Assembly: GCA_001929475.1 (NCBI GenBank) | Contig: LXFE01003083.1 | Location: 1 to 13,501 of the forward strand | Reading direction: 5' to 3' | Source: Neolecta irregularis DAH-3 | Lineage: Eukaryota; Ascomycota; Neolectomycetes; Neolectales; Neolectaceae | DNA length: 13,501 nucleotides | Shown: positions 1 to 9,407 of the stretch, piece after piece | Layout: each line of letters starts with the position of its first letter | How positions within the stretch are numbered: the stretch's first letter is position 1 | The notes under the pieces: model-generated | Databases searched by the model: none | Seen by the model: only the letters and a program-made list of their open reading frames with translations | Told to the model about the DNA's origin: nothing | Position numbers and translations under genes: made by a program

Positions 1-242
1 TTGAAGATCTGGGAATTGTTGTCCTTGTTCGTTCCCAGCTTATGATCTTCTATCAAGGGAGTTGATGTCTTTGGCTTTCATCTGCTTGTTGATATGAGGC
101 AAAACAAGGTACTATGGCTCAGGGCATTCATGATTGTAAACCTTCAGCCCTAATCGACAATTATAGTTTGAACGAGATACACTACTATCTAGAAATCATG
201 ACTAAATACAGAAAGAAGCTTCCATACTTTGGGCAACCATGA
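1..242 (+). CDS. 3' end of a truncated unrecognised gene
   Basis: I do not recognise this protein. A frame open from base 3 to 60 can be spliced to a terminal exon at 148-242. The donor is after base 60 and the acceptor is the CAG at 145-147. The joined tail is about 50 residues, ends in a TGA at 240-242, and reads as ordinary hydrophilic protein (for example LNEIHYYLEIMTKYRKKLPY). The implied intron is 87 bases, roughly twice any other intron here. A second plausible 39-base intron (109-147) would need an upstream exon that I cannot place in frame. The window edge removes the rest of the gene. The terminal exon is more secure than its upstream join. Confidence 0.33.
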
Positions 243-890
243 CGAGTGGTGAGGAGGGGAATGCAAGTGTATGGAGAGCTTACGTCAACCCAGTCACAAG
301 ATCAGGATATAAATCGCTTGTACAAATATCTGTATCCTGGTTTTTGTTTTGTAATAAACCTTTTGGTGTCGCCCTGATTGAAAATTTTGCAAGTTTCAGT
401 TTCAGTTCCAGATTCATGTTTCTGGTCTGTCTGCGTCTACACCTGATCACTTAAGAGCATTCTACAAAGCCTCCTGATGAGAATTTTGCCGGAGAGAGAC
501 GGGTCATTCTTCCTGCAGCTATGGTTGGATTATTGATACAGACGGTCAAGTCTGAATAGGTTTGGACTGTTTTGGTATGCGACCCCTTCGATATTCTGTA
601 GTACATTTATCGTATTTTTCCATTCCTATAATATAATCTCGATGTATAAAATAATGTCTATGGCTAGAATCTTTACTTATTCAGTGTTGGTCTTCAATTA
701 ATGAAGCATCAGAAATCTACGACCTCCATCCTTCAAAACCTCCTTAAACGCAACATTCAAAATCCTTCCAAGCTAGCCCGGACCCGCATATCTCTAAGCA
801 GACACATCGAATCTCCAATTATCCGTCAAGTTCCGCCAGGTGGATACATCAAACGGCTGAGTTTGATCATTTGTTTCTTGCGGGGAAATT
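243..890. other. Intergenic region upstream of COPA
   Basis: No gene is supported here. An ATG-started frame at 239-454 and one at 701-922 are open, but neither has a recognisable product, splice structure or promoter. The AT-rich stretch around 625-660 contains TATA-like sequence (ATGTATAAAATAATG). The 700-890 part is the likely promoter and 5' leader of the coatomer gene, whose start codon lies at 891. Confidence 0.5.
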
Positions 891-3800
891 ATGTCGAACA
901 TGCAGATGCTTACAAAATTTGAATCAAAATCTTCTCGGGTTAAAGGCATTACTTCGTATCGACTCGAAAATGTACTAATCCATTTAGGGATTACCTTCCA
1001 CTCGAAGCGACCTTGGATTTTAACCTCTTTACACAATGGCATCATCCAACTCTGGAACTATACAATGGGTATAATACACCGTCCTTGTCTGTAATATGCC
1101 TAACATCCAAACCAGGGACTTTAATTGATCGGTTCGAAGAACATGACGGCCCAGTTAGAGGAATAGCTTTTCATCATAATCAGCCGTTATTCGTATCTGG
1201 CGGTGATGATTATAAAATTAGAGTGTGGAATCATAAAACCCGCAGATGTCTATTTGTCCTTAATGGGCACTTAGATTATGTTCGGACTGTCGTCTTCCAT
1301 CATGAATACCCGTGGATTTTATCTTGCTCAGATGATCAAACTATTCGTATTTGGAATTGGCAGAGTCGGAATTGCATTGGCATGTCATTTTCTTTCAACC
1401 GACTAATTGGATAGCTGTCATTACCGGGCATAATCATTATGTTATGTGCGCTCAATTTCACCCAAAGGAAGACTTGATCGTTTCGGCCTCACTGGATCAA
1501 TCTGTTCGTGTCTGGGATATGTCAGGGCTCCGAAAAAAGAATGCTGTCGCTGGATCAACTTCTTTCGAAGACCAAACAGCTCGACAGAATCCGCAAGCTG
1601 ATATGTTTGGGCAGACCGATGTCGTTGTTAAGTACGTTCTCGAAGGGCATGATCGAGGTGTCAACTGGGTTTCTTTCCATCCGACAATGCCGTTGATAAT
1701 ATCTGCTGGCGACGACCGGTTGGTCAAGCTATGGAGAATGAGTGGTATATTGCGCCTGCTTGATCTCTGTTGATACTTTCCATAGAAACAAAAGCCTGGG
1801 AAGTTGACACTTGCCGAGGTCACTTTAATAATGCATCTGCCGCAATCTTTCATCCACATCAAGACCTCGTTCTTTCTGTCGGCGAAGACAAAACCATCCG
1901 CGTTTGGGATGTCAACAAGAGAACCGCCGTACAGACATTTCGTCGAGAAAATGATCGATTTTGGGTTATCGCTGCTCATCCTGAAATTAATCTTTTCGCT
2001 GCTGGTACGAATGTTCTCACCTGCAGATATCTAAGGATTAGGTCACGATAACGGTGTAATGGTTTTTAAGCTTGAAAGGGAGAGGCCTGCTCACGCCATT
2101 CATAACAACATGTTGTTCTATATGGATCGTGAAAAATGCATCAGGACATATGACTTTACAACTGGAGAGGAAAGTGCAAAGATAATTTCTCTTAGAAAAT
2201 CTAGTCAACAATGGATTTCACCTCGGACAATGTCATATAATCCTGCGGAACGTTCAGTTTTGATTACCAGTGTAGCATTTCTGTTATATTCGTCGTATTG
2301 ATGGCAACAGGCATCTGACAACGGCTCTTACGAGTTAATTACTCTTCCACGCGAGAGTGGCCCTCAAGACGCGTTCGAATCAAAAGGGGGATCCGGGTCA
2401 AGTGCAATTTTCGTCGCGAGAAATCGATTTGCTGTACTAGACAAAGGTCGGAACATCATCGATATCAAGGATCTCAGCAACAGCGTTACAAAGACAATCC
2501 AACCACCAGGCCAAATCAATGATATCTTTTATGGTGGTTCAGGACTTCTGCTATTATGTTCTTCATCAAGTGTCGTCCGCTATGATATTCAACAAAAACT
2601 CTCTCTTTCAGAGATCACAGCCTCTTCCATCAAATATGCCATCTGGTCAGCCAACGGGTCTCACGTTGCGTTGCTTGGAAAACATACTGTTCTAATTGCC
2701 ACGAAGAACCTGGAGCAGATCTGTTCAATTCATGAGACCCTTCGAGTTAAAAGTGCCATGTGGGATGATAGCGGGGTACTACTGTATTCCACTTTGAATC
2801 ACATCAAATATACTCTTCCCTCGGGGTACACTTTCTTGTTTAGTTGATTGCTGATTCTAGGGATAATGGAGTAATCAAAACCCTTGAACAACCAGTCTAC
2901 CTCCTTCGAACAAAGGGAAACCAAGTAATTGCATTAGATCGTTCTGCAAAAATTAGGACGATCCTGATCGATCCCACCGAATATAGATTCAAACTGGCTC
3001 TTGCCAAACGAAACTTTGATGAAGTTCTTCATATAATCAAAACTTCAAATCTAGTTGGACAAAGCATCATTGCATATCTCCAGAAAAAAGGGTTTTCGGA
3101 AATTGCGCTCCGGTTTGTTGAAGATCCACAGACAAGATTTGAACTTGCTATAGAATGTGGGGATAGTAAAATTGCTAGCGAAATGGCAAAGGAAATTGAT
3201 AGGCCGGATGTATGGAAGAAGTTGGCCCAGGAGGCTCTGTCTCAGGGAAATCATCAGATTGTCGAAACATGTTTCCAAAGGATGAAAACTTTTGAGAAAC
3301 TGAGTTTTCTGTACCTTATAACTGGAGATCTAGACAAACTCGGTCGAATGGCCAAAATTGCCGAACATCGAGGCGATCATTTGGGTTTGTTTCATAATTC
3401 GCTTTATCTTGGAGATGTTCAAACGCGAATTCGTATGATGAAGGAAGCTGACTTGTGTATGTGCTTTTCTCGGGAATTATAACTCATCGGCCTAGATCCA
3501 CTCGCATATCTTACGGCAAAGACATATGAACTGAATGATGAAGCCGCTGAAATCCTCGAAGTGTGCGGAATTTCGGAAGATCAAATCAAGATGCTTCCGG
3601 CAGGAGAATCGCTCAATCCAATTGCCCCCGTCTGCGAAACCTTCAAAGCAAACTGGGTGATTGCCTCAGCCCAGTCAATCTTCGACCCCGCATTAGCCGA
3701 TAAAGTTGCAAATCTCATCGTTGGAGATGAGGGAAGTGAATCTAACGGAGAGTTCTTGGATGCTCCAAATGTCGAAGAAGCAGATGGTTGGGACGTTGTA

Positions 3801-4893
3801 GGTGATGATTTAGAAGTTGAGCATAAAGGAGAGAGTAACGATGACGATGTTGCGGGTTCTAGTGAGGCTGATCTCTGGGTCCGCAATTCGCCCTTGGCTG
3901 TCGATCATGTTGCTGCTGGTTCATTTGAATCGGCTATGCAGGTATAATATTCCAGGGTCATCACTAATGGTCTAGCTCCTTAACCGGCAAGTCGGGGTGG
4001 TCAATTTCGTTCCTCTCAAACCTTACTTCTTGAATGTCTACCAGGCCTCACGAACTTATCTTCCGGCGAATGCAGGCCTTGAACCCCTTCCGAATTTTCT
4101 TCGGCGTAATAAAGAGGAGACTGATCTACGCAAGGTTTTGCCGGTTGCCGTCAGGGATATTGAATCAGTTACCCAGAAAGAACTTCAAAATGCTTATAAG
4201 GCTGTCAAGTCGAATAAACTCGAAGAGGCGGTTGCTTTGTTTGTGGACATTCTTCATATCCTCCTCTTAACTCCTGCCTCCACTAAGAGTGAGGAAAAGG
4301 AGGTATGCTTTTTCGATAGCTCATTTCCCACTAAAGAATAGATCAAACAACTCATCAAGACATCTTCACACTACATCGTTGGTTTATCTCTAGAAGTCGA
4401 ACGAAGAGGGCTTGCCGCCGATGAAAGCCAAGTTAAACGAAATCTTGAATTGGCAGCATACTTTGCTTCAGTAGACCTTCAGACCGATCATCGTAAGCTT
4501 GCTTTGTTGTCTGCGATGAAGGAATTCAATGATCGAAAGAATTTGGTTACCGCAGGATTCTTTGCTGAGAAACTTGTTGGCATGAAAGTCACTGGAAAAC
4601 CCGCTGAAAGGGTTTGATATGTCTTTTACATTACAATTGATTATCAGGCTAAAAAGATTATGCAGAATGCTGAAAGAGCTGCCAAGGATCCTATCGCAAT
4701 TGATTTCGATCAGTTTGTGCCTTTTGAGGTCTGTGCAGCTAGTCATACGCCAATATACCAAGGCGCTGAGTCGGTGAAGTGCAAGTATTGTCATGCTTCA
4801 TACCTCGAACACTATAAGGAGACAGTCTGCGTGGTGTGTAAAGTTGCACAAATTGGTATGAATGCTACTGGGTTCATTTGTTTGCACAAGTAA
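891..4893 (+). CDS. COPA: Coatomer subunit alpha (alpha-COP)
   Basis: Alpha-COP is the large WD40 subunit of the COPI coat and drives Golgi-to-ER and intra-Golgi retrograde vesicle transport. It binds dilysine cargo tails, beta'-COP and epsilon-COP. The exons are 891-945, 988-1068, 1116-1379, 1415-1744, 1786-2004, 2042-2271, 2311-2825, 2861-3456, 3496-3941, 3976-4302, 4342-4611 and 4648-4893. They total 3579 bases and encode 1192 aa, the usual family length. The protein opens with [11 protein letters not shown]-like sequence and an N-terminal WD40 propeller over about residues 1-310 ([61 protein letters not shown]). The second propeller and coatomer WD-associated region follow ([29 protein letters not shown]). 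Then come an acidic linker near 830-880 and the C-terminal epsilon-COP-binding domain, with CKYC at 1156-1159 and CVVC at 1172-1175. Introns 1 and 3 fit only GC-AG boundaries. The ATG at 891 is used; internal ATGs at 900 and 906 are possible. The match is unambiguous. Confidence 0.97.
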
Positions 4894-4904
4894 ACTGTTT
4901 GAAC

Positions 4905-4910
4905 AATAAA
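4905..4910 (+). terminator. Candidate poly(A) signal of COPA
   Basis: AATAAA lies 12 bases after the COPA stop codon within an AT-rich run (ACAATAAATAATATTG). This is a common position for a fungal positioning element. It may be too close to the stop to be the main one. Confidence 0.4.
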
Positions 4911-4922
4911 TAATATTGATCA

Positions 4923-6300
4923 AATGAGACAGTTTTTGTCTGAGTATCATTGTGACTTCACGTCCTACAAAATATTTTGGCCGAGAGTGACAATCCAAAC
5001 GAACCGAATTCTTTCCAATCATCAAACTGTCCTGGCGAGTCTACGATGAGCGAAATGCAACTCTTGGTTGATCTTGCTTAATCTTCGCAGAGTATAATGT
5101 GGTCCTTTTTCAAAATACGACCAAAGGCAGATTCCTAAATACAGCCCACATTTTTCATTCCACCCTCCATTGTTGTGGTTCAGTCAGAGTACAAATTCCA
5201 AGGACGAGGCATCGTAAACATTCTAGAGGAAGGGCTTGAGACCAATGTTGGGACCCTACTTGAGAGCGGTAGCATCCCGGTTCAGTAAATCCTATGGAAG
5301 GCTTTTCAGAGTCTCTCATCATTTTGCAAATTCATATACTTTCGAATAAGCACGAGTTGATTCACTCGTAATACTGCTACTAAAAGAGATCAATATCGAT
5401 CCTGGTTCGCAGAAACCAAACGAATCTTCAAGTTAAACGGGATCTTTGAGAATGTTCGATTCCCTAAATTTGTGTTTCACCATAAACCAATGCTTGAGAA
5501 ATGCGAGTAATAGTTTGAAACGTAACTCTTTCATGAGATGGGATAAATTTTATAACGGGAACTCGCAGAAAACGATGAAACCATTTTACAGGCTTCCTGA
5601 AGGATTGCAACTTTGAATTATACAGTGACAAGCTTGACCACGATTAGCACATTCTATCAAACGAAAAACTAAGAATTTTCATCTCTTGGAGTTTAAACGT
5701 TGGGTATCATTAAGTTTTCTGTCTTCTTATCTCGTGCCATAGGCATTAAACTTTGAAGATTGTACTTCGTCTCAACAGATGTCCACCGAATTCGTCTGAT
5801 ATGACTTTCCAAATGCCTCGTTAGCTTCTCAAGTTGTTCTTAGCTTACTTCACCGAATGCATAGCTCGAGAATGCTCTTGCTTTAAAAATAGCAAAACGA
5901 TGAGCCAAGACACCAAATCATTATTTCACCCTACTCCGTTTCAGAAATCCTTTCTGGTTCGATGTTTCAGAATCTATTGCTATTATCTCTTCGATATTGG
6001 CGAGTTATTTCATCTCGTGAAGTCGAAATCGCGAAGAGATTCTACTTAGCCTACTTGACCCATAGTTCGAAGTCTTGCTACATAAAAATAATATTTGAAG
6101 ATAGTTCAATTGGGATCCTTTATAGGCCAGATTTAAGAGCTAGGTCTGTGCAAATAATTAGCCTCCTGTTAAATGTTAGACGTTTGACACACCTGTTTCA
6201 ACCCAGCTTGAAGATCAACGTTCCTTACCCTCCTTCAAATACTATTTACAAATTCGCTCATCAGCTTCGCTATATTATTCTCATCAGTGTCATCTAATTG
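4923..6300 (+). pseudogene. Possible decayed gene, one frame with many stops
   Basis: No intact gene lies between COPA and the next gene. The + frame beginning at 4923 stays protein-like over long stretches but is interrupted repeatedly. Only two stops fall between 5139 and 5507 (at 5286 and 5358). Stops then cluster at 5508, 5511, 5523, 5544, 5553, 5598, 5670 and 5694, with more to 6250. Segments in this one frame include KRDQYRSWFAETKRIFKLNG (from 5382) and RIATLNYTVTSLTTISTFYQ (from 5601). Further segments follow after 5930. Frame is kept without obvious indels, as expected if a gene were inactivated by point mutations such as C-to-T changes. I do not recognise the family. Against this, another frame at 5962-6297 is open for over 100 codons, so part of the pattern may be chance. 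Confidence 0.3.
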
Positions 6301-6329
6301 ACTCTACTTTCATTTACGAGCAGAGCAAA

Positions 6330-6879
6330 ATGCGATTCCAGCCTCTAGCAATCATGGTGACGTCTGCAATAACGGGTACGGATTTCTTCCATGTCCTTGA
6401 ATCTTGATGTTTAGTATCATCTTCACCATTGCCAACTGCTACTCCTTCAAGGTTGTCCTTCGACATAAATGTGCCTGTTAGGATTCTCTCTTCGGAGGGA
6501 GGAATCTTAACAGGAGCCTCTATCAAGCAAGTTGATCAGAAAAACGGCCTAAGGCAACTTGTTTTCAGTGCGCCCGACAATAAGATACACTCGCCTGGTG
6601 CGTTCTCAATCTTTTGAATTTATTGTAAAGCTCATTTCAGGTTTGGACGAGAACGTTTATTCCCGGGGTCCTTCTCTTGTCGATGACCTTTTATCATTTC
6701 TATCAAGTCTCACTAATTCGCTTACGGATATTCTTGAAGAACTTACTGAATCACGCGAAGATATGAGATCTGATATCGAGCGACTTGCTCAAGGTGCTTC
6801 GTCAGAAGTACTTTCCGGGCGTCTTGACGAAGCGATCGCCGCTCTAATGTACACACTTTCTCGCATGGGTACCTTCTAA
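6330..6879 (+). CDS. Small secreted cysteine-free protein
   Basis: I do not recognise this family. Three exons (6330-6375, 6415-6597, 6641-6879) with GT-AG introns of 39 and 43 bases give a 155-aa protein. The ATG at 6330 begins a plausible signal peptide (MRFQPLAIMVTSAIT, then Ser/Pro/Thr-rich sequence), with cleavage expected around residues 13-22. The mature part has no cysteine. Its first half is beta-like (residues about 28-75). The second half (about 85-150) is predominantly helical and acidic: LVDDLLSFLSSLTNSL, then ILEELTESREDMRSDIERLA. Size and signal peptide fit a secreted effector-like or cell-surface protein, but that is inference. A further intron from 6856 to 6903 (GTACCT...TTTTCAG) would skip the stop and add a short Cys-containing tail. 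I prefer the simpler stop at 6879. Confidence 0.6.
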
Positions 6880-7211
6880 TTGATCAAAGACAACGATTGG
6901 ACCCTGGCATTTTCAGTCCATTGGCTCAACATGAAGAGCACCCATTGCAACTTTTGTCCTGGCAGGCAAACCGATAACGCATGTTCATCATTGAGATGAT
7001 TTCATAGAATTACCAAAGAGATAGAGAGGAATAAAAACTACATTTCTCCAGTTTTTGCATTTTTTTAAACAGCTTAAATAATTAAAGTTTTTCATCTTGA
7101 TTTAATAATGTTAGCGTTATTTGGCCGGCTAAACGTCCAATGTTTCATTCCCAACTTTTAAACCGAGTCACTCAACGTCGCTAATTTCTACTTGAATCAA
7201 TTCAGCACCAG
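6880..7211. other. Intergenic region upstream of GNA1
   Basis: No coding signal was found. The stretch 7030-7110 is A/T-rich with poly-T and poly-A runs (TTTTTTTAAACAGC). Such runs are usual in fungal promoters and 3' ends. It presumably holds the 3' UTR of the upstream gene and the promoter of GNA1. Confidence 0.5.
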
Positions 7212-7815
7212 ATGGCTGACACATCTCTATTCGACAAATCAATTCTCCCTGAAATTGAATTGCCTGAAGGCTATACTCTCCGACCACTATCATCAGGGGA
7301 TTATCAACGTGGAGCGGTAGAAGTTCTGAAAGTTTTAACAACAGTGGGAGATTTTACGGAAGAGCTTTATAGAGGTTTAGCAACAATCATTGAATCCTAG
7401 TTTAGCGACTAGAACGCTTTGACTATTGGTTTAAACACAATGATACATATTACACAATCGTCGTCCTGAATGCCAACGATAAAGTGGTCGGAATCGGAAC
7501 CTTGATGATAGAAAGGAAACTGTTTGCTTTGGCTTTTACTCAGCTTACACATCAGTATTCATCAAGCTGGTCTTACAGGTCACATAGAGGATATCGTTAT
7601 TGCTGAATCGGAACAAGGCAAGAAATTAGGGTTGAAGATAATCAACTCTTTAAGCGCTATTTCAAAGGCGGTAGGATGTTACAAGGTTACGCTCGTCTGC
7701 TCAGATCATAATGTCGAGTTCTATAAGAAATGTGGGTTCAAGAAAGGAACGAATGAGATGGTCAGTGTATCCAAGGCAGACGGTTTACCTTTAGACATAT
7801 TACTTCAAAGAGTAA
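7212..7815 (+). CDS. GNA1: Glucosamine-6-phosphate N-acetyltransferase
   Basis: This GNAT-fold enzyme transfers acetyl from acetyl-CoA to glucosamine-6-phosphate (EC 2.3.1.4). It acts in the cytosolic hexosamine pathway to UDP-GlcNAc for chitin, N-glycans and GPI anchors. Exons 7212-7374, 7413-7521, 7556-7760 and 7795-7815 total 498 bases and encode 165 aa, the normal fungal length. Family signatures in order are GYTLRPL, VLKVLTTVGDFTEELY, RFDYWFKHNDTYYTIVVL, IGTLMIERKLIHQAG, TGHIEDIVI (about residues 98-106), the acetyl-CoA pyrophosphate loop EQGKKLG (110-116), GCYKVTLVC and VEFYKKCGFKKGTNEM. The last 34-base intron (7761-7794) is decisive. Splicing it gives the tail NEMTYYFKE, which matches the aromatic C-terminus usual in the family. 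Reading through would replace this with an unrelated longer tail ending at 7835. Intron sizes are 38, 34 and 34. Confidence 0.95.
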
Positions 7816-8445
7816 CACATGAAGTGATTTGCTGATTTTCGGGATTGGAGGACATTTCGGGCCTGTCTCTTCTACAGCCTTCTTACTTTGAATCTTTAAG
7901 AATTCCTTGACAAGAGATATTTTATTTAGAGTGCGTTTTGCCGCTACATTTTTAGCTCGATTTAGCCGAAATAATTCGGATTTGACACGCGCGTCTTGTA
8001 ACCACAAAATAGTCTCACCTTTTTATGTTGTAAAGAGCTCAGTGATAAGGAATTGCGATTTTGTAAAATTTGGGGAGGGACTGCAGTTGGAATTATGCAA
8101 AACACGTTTCAAATTTCACGTTTTCGGATTTCATGAATTGTCTGAATGGTGCTGCAAAACGCACCGTTAAACCAGTTCTTTTTTTCAGGCTTTCAATTTA
8201 CGACTCTCTTTTAGTGAGATATGCCGATTTTGACTGGAATTTCCGTTGGAATGAAGGTTGTACTGCACATCATCGGGTTCACTGGTAGTGGAACCAGGGA
8301 GTAGCACATTCTCATACTCGTCACTTACATTGTGAATTTGAATTGTGGTAGGGCACCCCGGACTCCGGATTGCCTGCAGTATCAAAATGTCTATATAAGC
8401 GCTCTCGTATGTGCGCTCTTTTCTCCATCTATATTCATCTTCATC
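7816..8445. other. Intergenic region with no firm gene
   Basis: Several medium frames overlap on both strands and none could be joined into a convincing gene. On the minus strand, basic segments at about 8007-7836 and at 8428-8325 look mildly protein-like, but the splicing needed between them does not stay in frame. The region contains the GNA1 3' UTR and, at its right end, the TATA promoter of the next + strand gene. Confidence 0.4.
8392..8399 (+). promoter_or_regulatory. TATA box of the 8446 gene
   Basis: TATATAAG is followed by a pyrimidine-rich leader (CTCTTTTCTCCATC, then TTCATCTTCATC) and an ATG about 50 bases downstream, a classical fungal promoter layout. A GC-rich element (GGGCACCCCGGACTCCGG) sits just upstream at about 8351-8368. 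Confidence 0.6.
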
Positions 8446-8841
8446 ATGATGTTTTCTTCAGACTCTTTTCATGAACAAGGCTCCTATTCCTCCAGCGAAA
8501 GTCCAAGTCAAACATTGCACAGAGCACAAATGCCCCGCGGCCTCTATAACACATCCAACATGAAAATTTACCTTGTCATCGGTAAAAGTCCTCTTCATTC
8601 TCATCATGCAATGGCTCGTCCGGCAAACGCATGCCACATTTACGCCTCATCTCCAATTACGGGGAGAACATCTTCGACAAACACACCAAAAGTCGCAACC
8701 AGTGAATGCTATTCGGACACTATGAATGAGCGAGATCTCAAATGCCGAATTACAGTAGAGACATGGCTTAACGACATGGCAATCGCAAAAATGGAACAAG
8801 ATTATCATGAAAGGACAGGAAAATACATGTACAATCCATAG
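8446..8841 (+). CDS. Hypothetical 131-aa protein
   Basis: I do not recognise this protein. A single uninterrupted frame runs from ATG 8446 to TAG 8839-8841; a second ATG follows immediately at 8449. The start is chosen because it lies about 50 bases after the TATA box, behind a CT-rich leader. The frame is open upstream, but that part contains the TATA box. The N-terminal third is Ser-rich (GSYSSSESPS). The C-terminal third is charged and probably helical (RITVETWLNDMAIAKMEQDY). There is no signal peptide, transmembrane segment or known motif. It lacks introns in a window where every other confident gene has several, which slightly lowers confidence. A competing minus-strand start at 8428 cannot be fully excluded. 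Confidence 0.42.
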   Translation: MMFSSDSFHEQGSYSSSESPSQTLHRAQMPRGLYNTSNMKIYLVIGKSPLHSHHAMARPANACHIYASSPITGRTSSTNTPKVATSECYSDTMNERDLKCRITVETWLNDMAIAKMEQDYHERTGKYMYNP

Positions 8842-9407
8842 ATATTCCATTCATGGGTCTGTTGTTTTTACGGGAAGGAATGTATTCAAGGCTGGGATGG
8901 CATTTGATCTCTTTTAATGTACTTCTTTTCACGTGGCGATGTATGTAAATATATCAATGTATTTTCTTTCAAATTTACAACACTAGAGAATAACCTGTGA
9001 GCCGACTCAAGCTTCCGTATATGGTTATAATTGTTTCTCCAAGGGTGCCGTTGGGTTTTCCAATTAATGTTCGAACTCTTAAGCTTGCCATTGGGGGTAT
9101 AGATCTGAAATGTGATGACAACTGCCAATGAAAGTACGATTATACTTTTACAAACGTTTACTAGATTAGATCCTCATAAACAGGAATTTTAGAGGTAGAT
9201 TTAGGGTTTGATTTTGATACGCGTGGGAGGATGAGATTGTAACCGATGTATTTTTACAAACGGAAATACAAAGAGAGCAAAGTGAATGAAAACTCGGGAA
9301 ATTTCAATGAAGCTGACAGAGTCACAGCGCTCGAGAAGCAGAATATTCTGTACCAATATACATCCAAAGCCGAGATCATATAATCTCCGCTGCTATTAGG
9401 CAGTTTT
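8842..9407. other. Intergenic region between convergent genes
   Basis: This lies between the 3' ends of the + strand 8446 gene and the minus-strand P450, so it should hold both 3' UTRs. A minus-strand frame at 8886-9128 is open but has no recognisable content or splice partners. I see no RNA gene or repeat. Confidence 0.5.

Noticed and set aside
701-922. 73-codon + strand frame upstream of COPA
   Set aside because: It overlaps the COPA start in another frame and has no recognisable content; most likely 5' leader sequence.
4888-5050. Extension of COPA through a 39-base intron after its C-terminus
   Set aside because: A GTAAAC donor and GAG acceptor could extend the frame to about 5050, but the conserved alpha-COP C-terminus is already complete at 4893 and the added sequence is not family-like.
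7762-8007. Minus-strand basic frame overlapping the GNA1 3' end
   Set aside because: It looks mildly protein-like (Lys-rich) but has no ATG, overlaps a conserved coding exon, and its candidate upstream exons do not join in phase.
8886-9128. 80-codon minus-strand frame
   Set aside because: No start context, promoter, splice partner or recognisable motif; lies between two convergent 3' ends.
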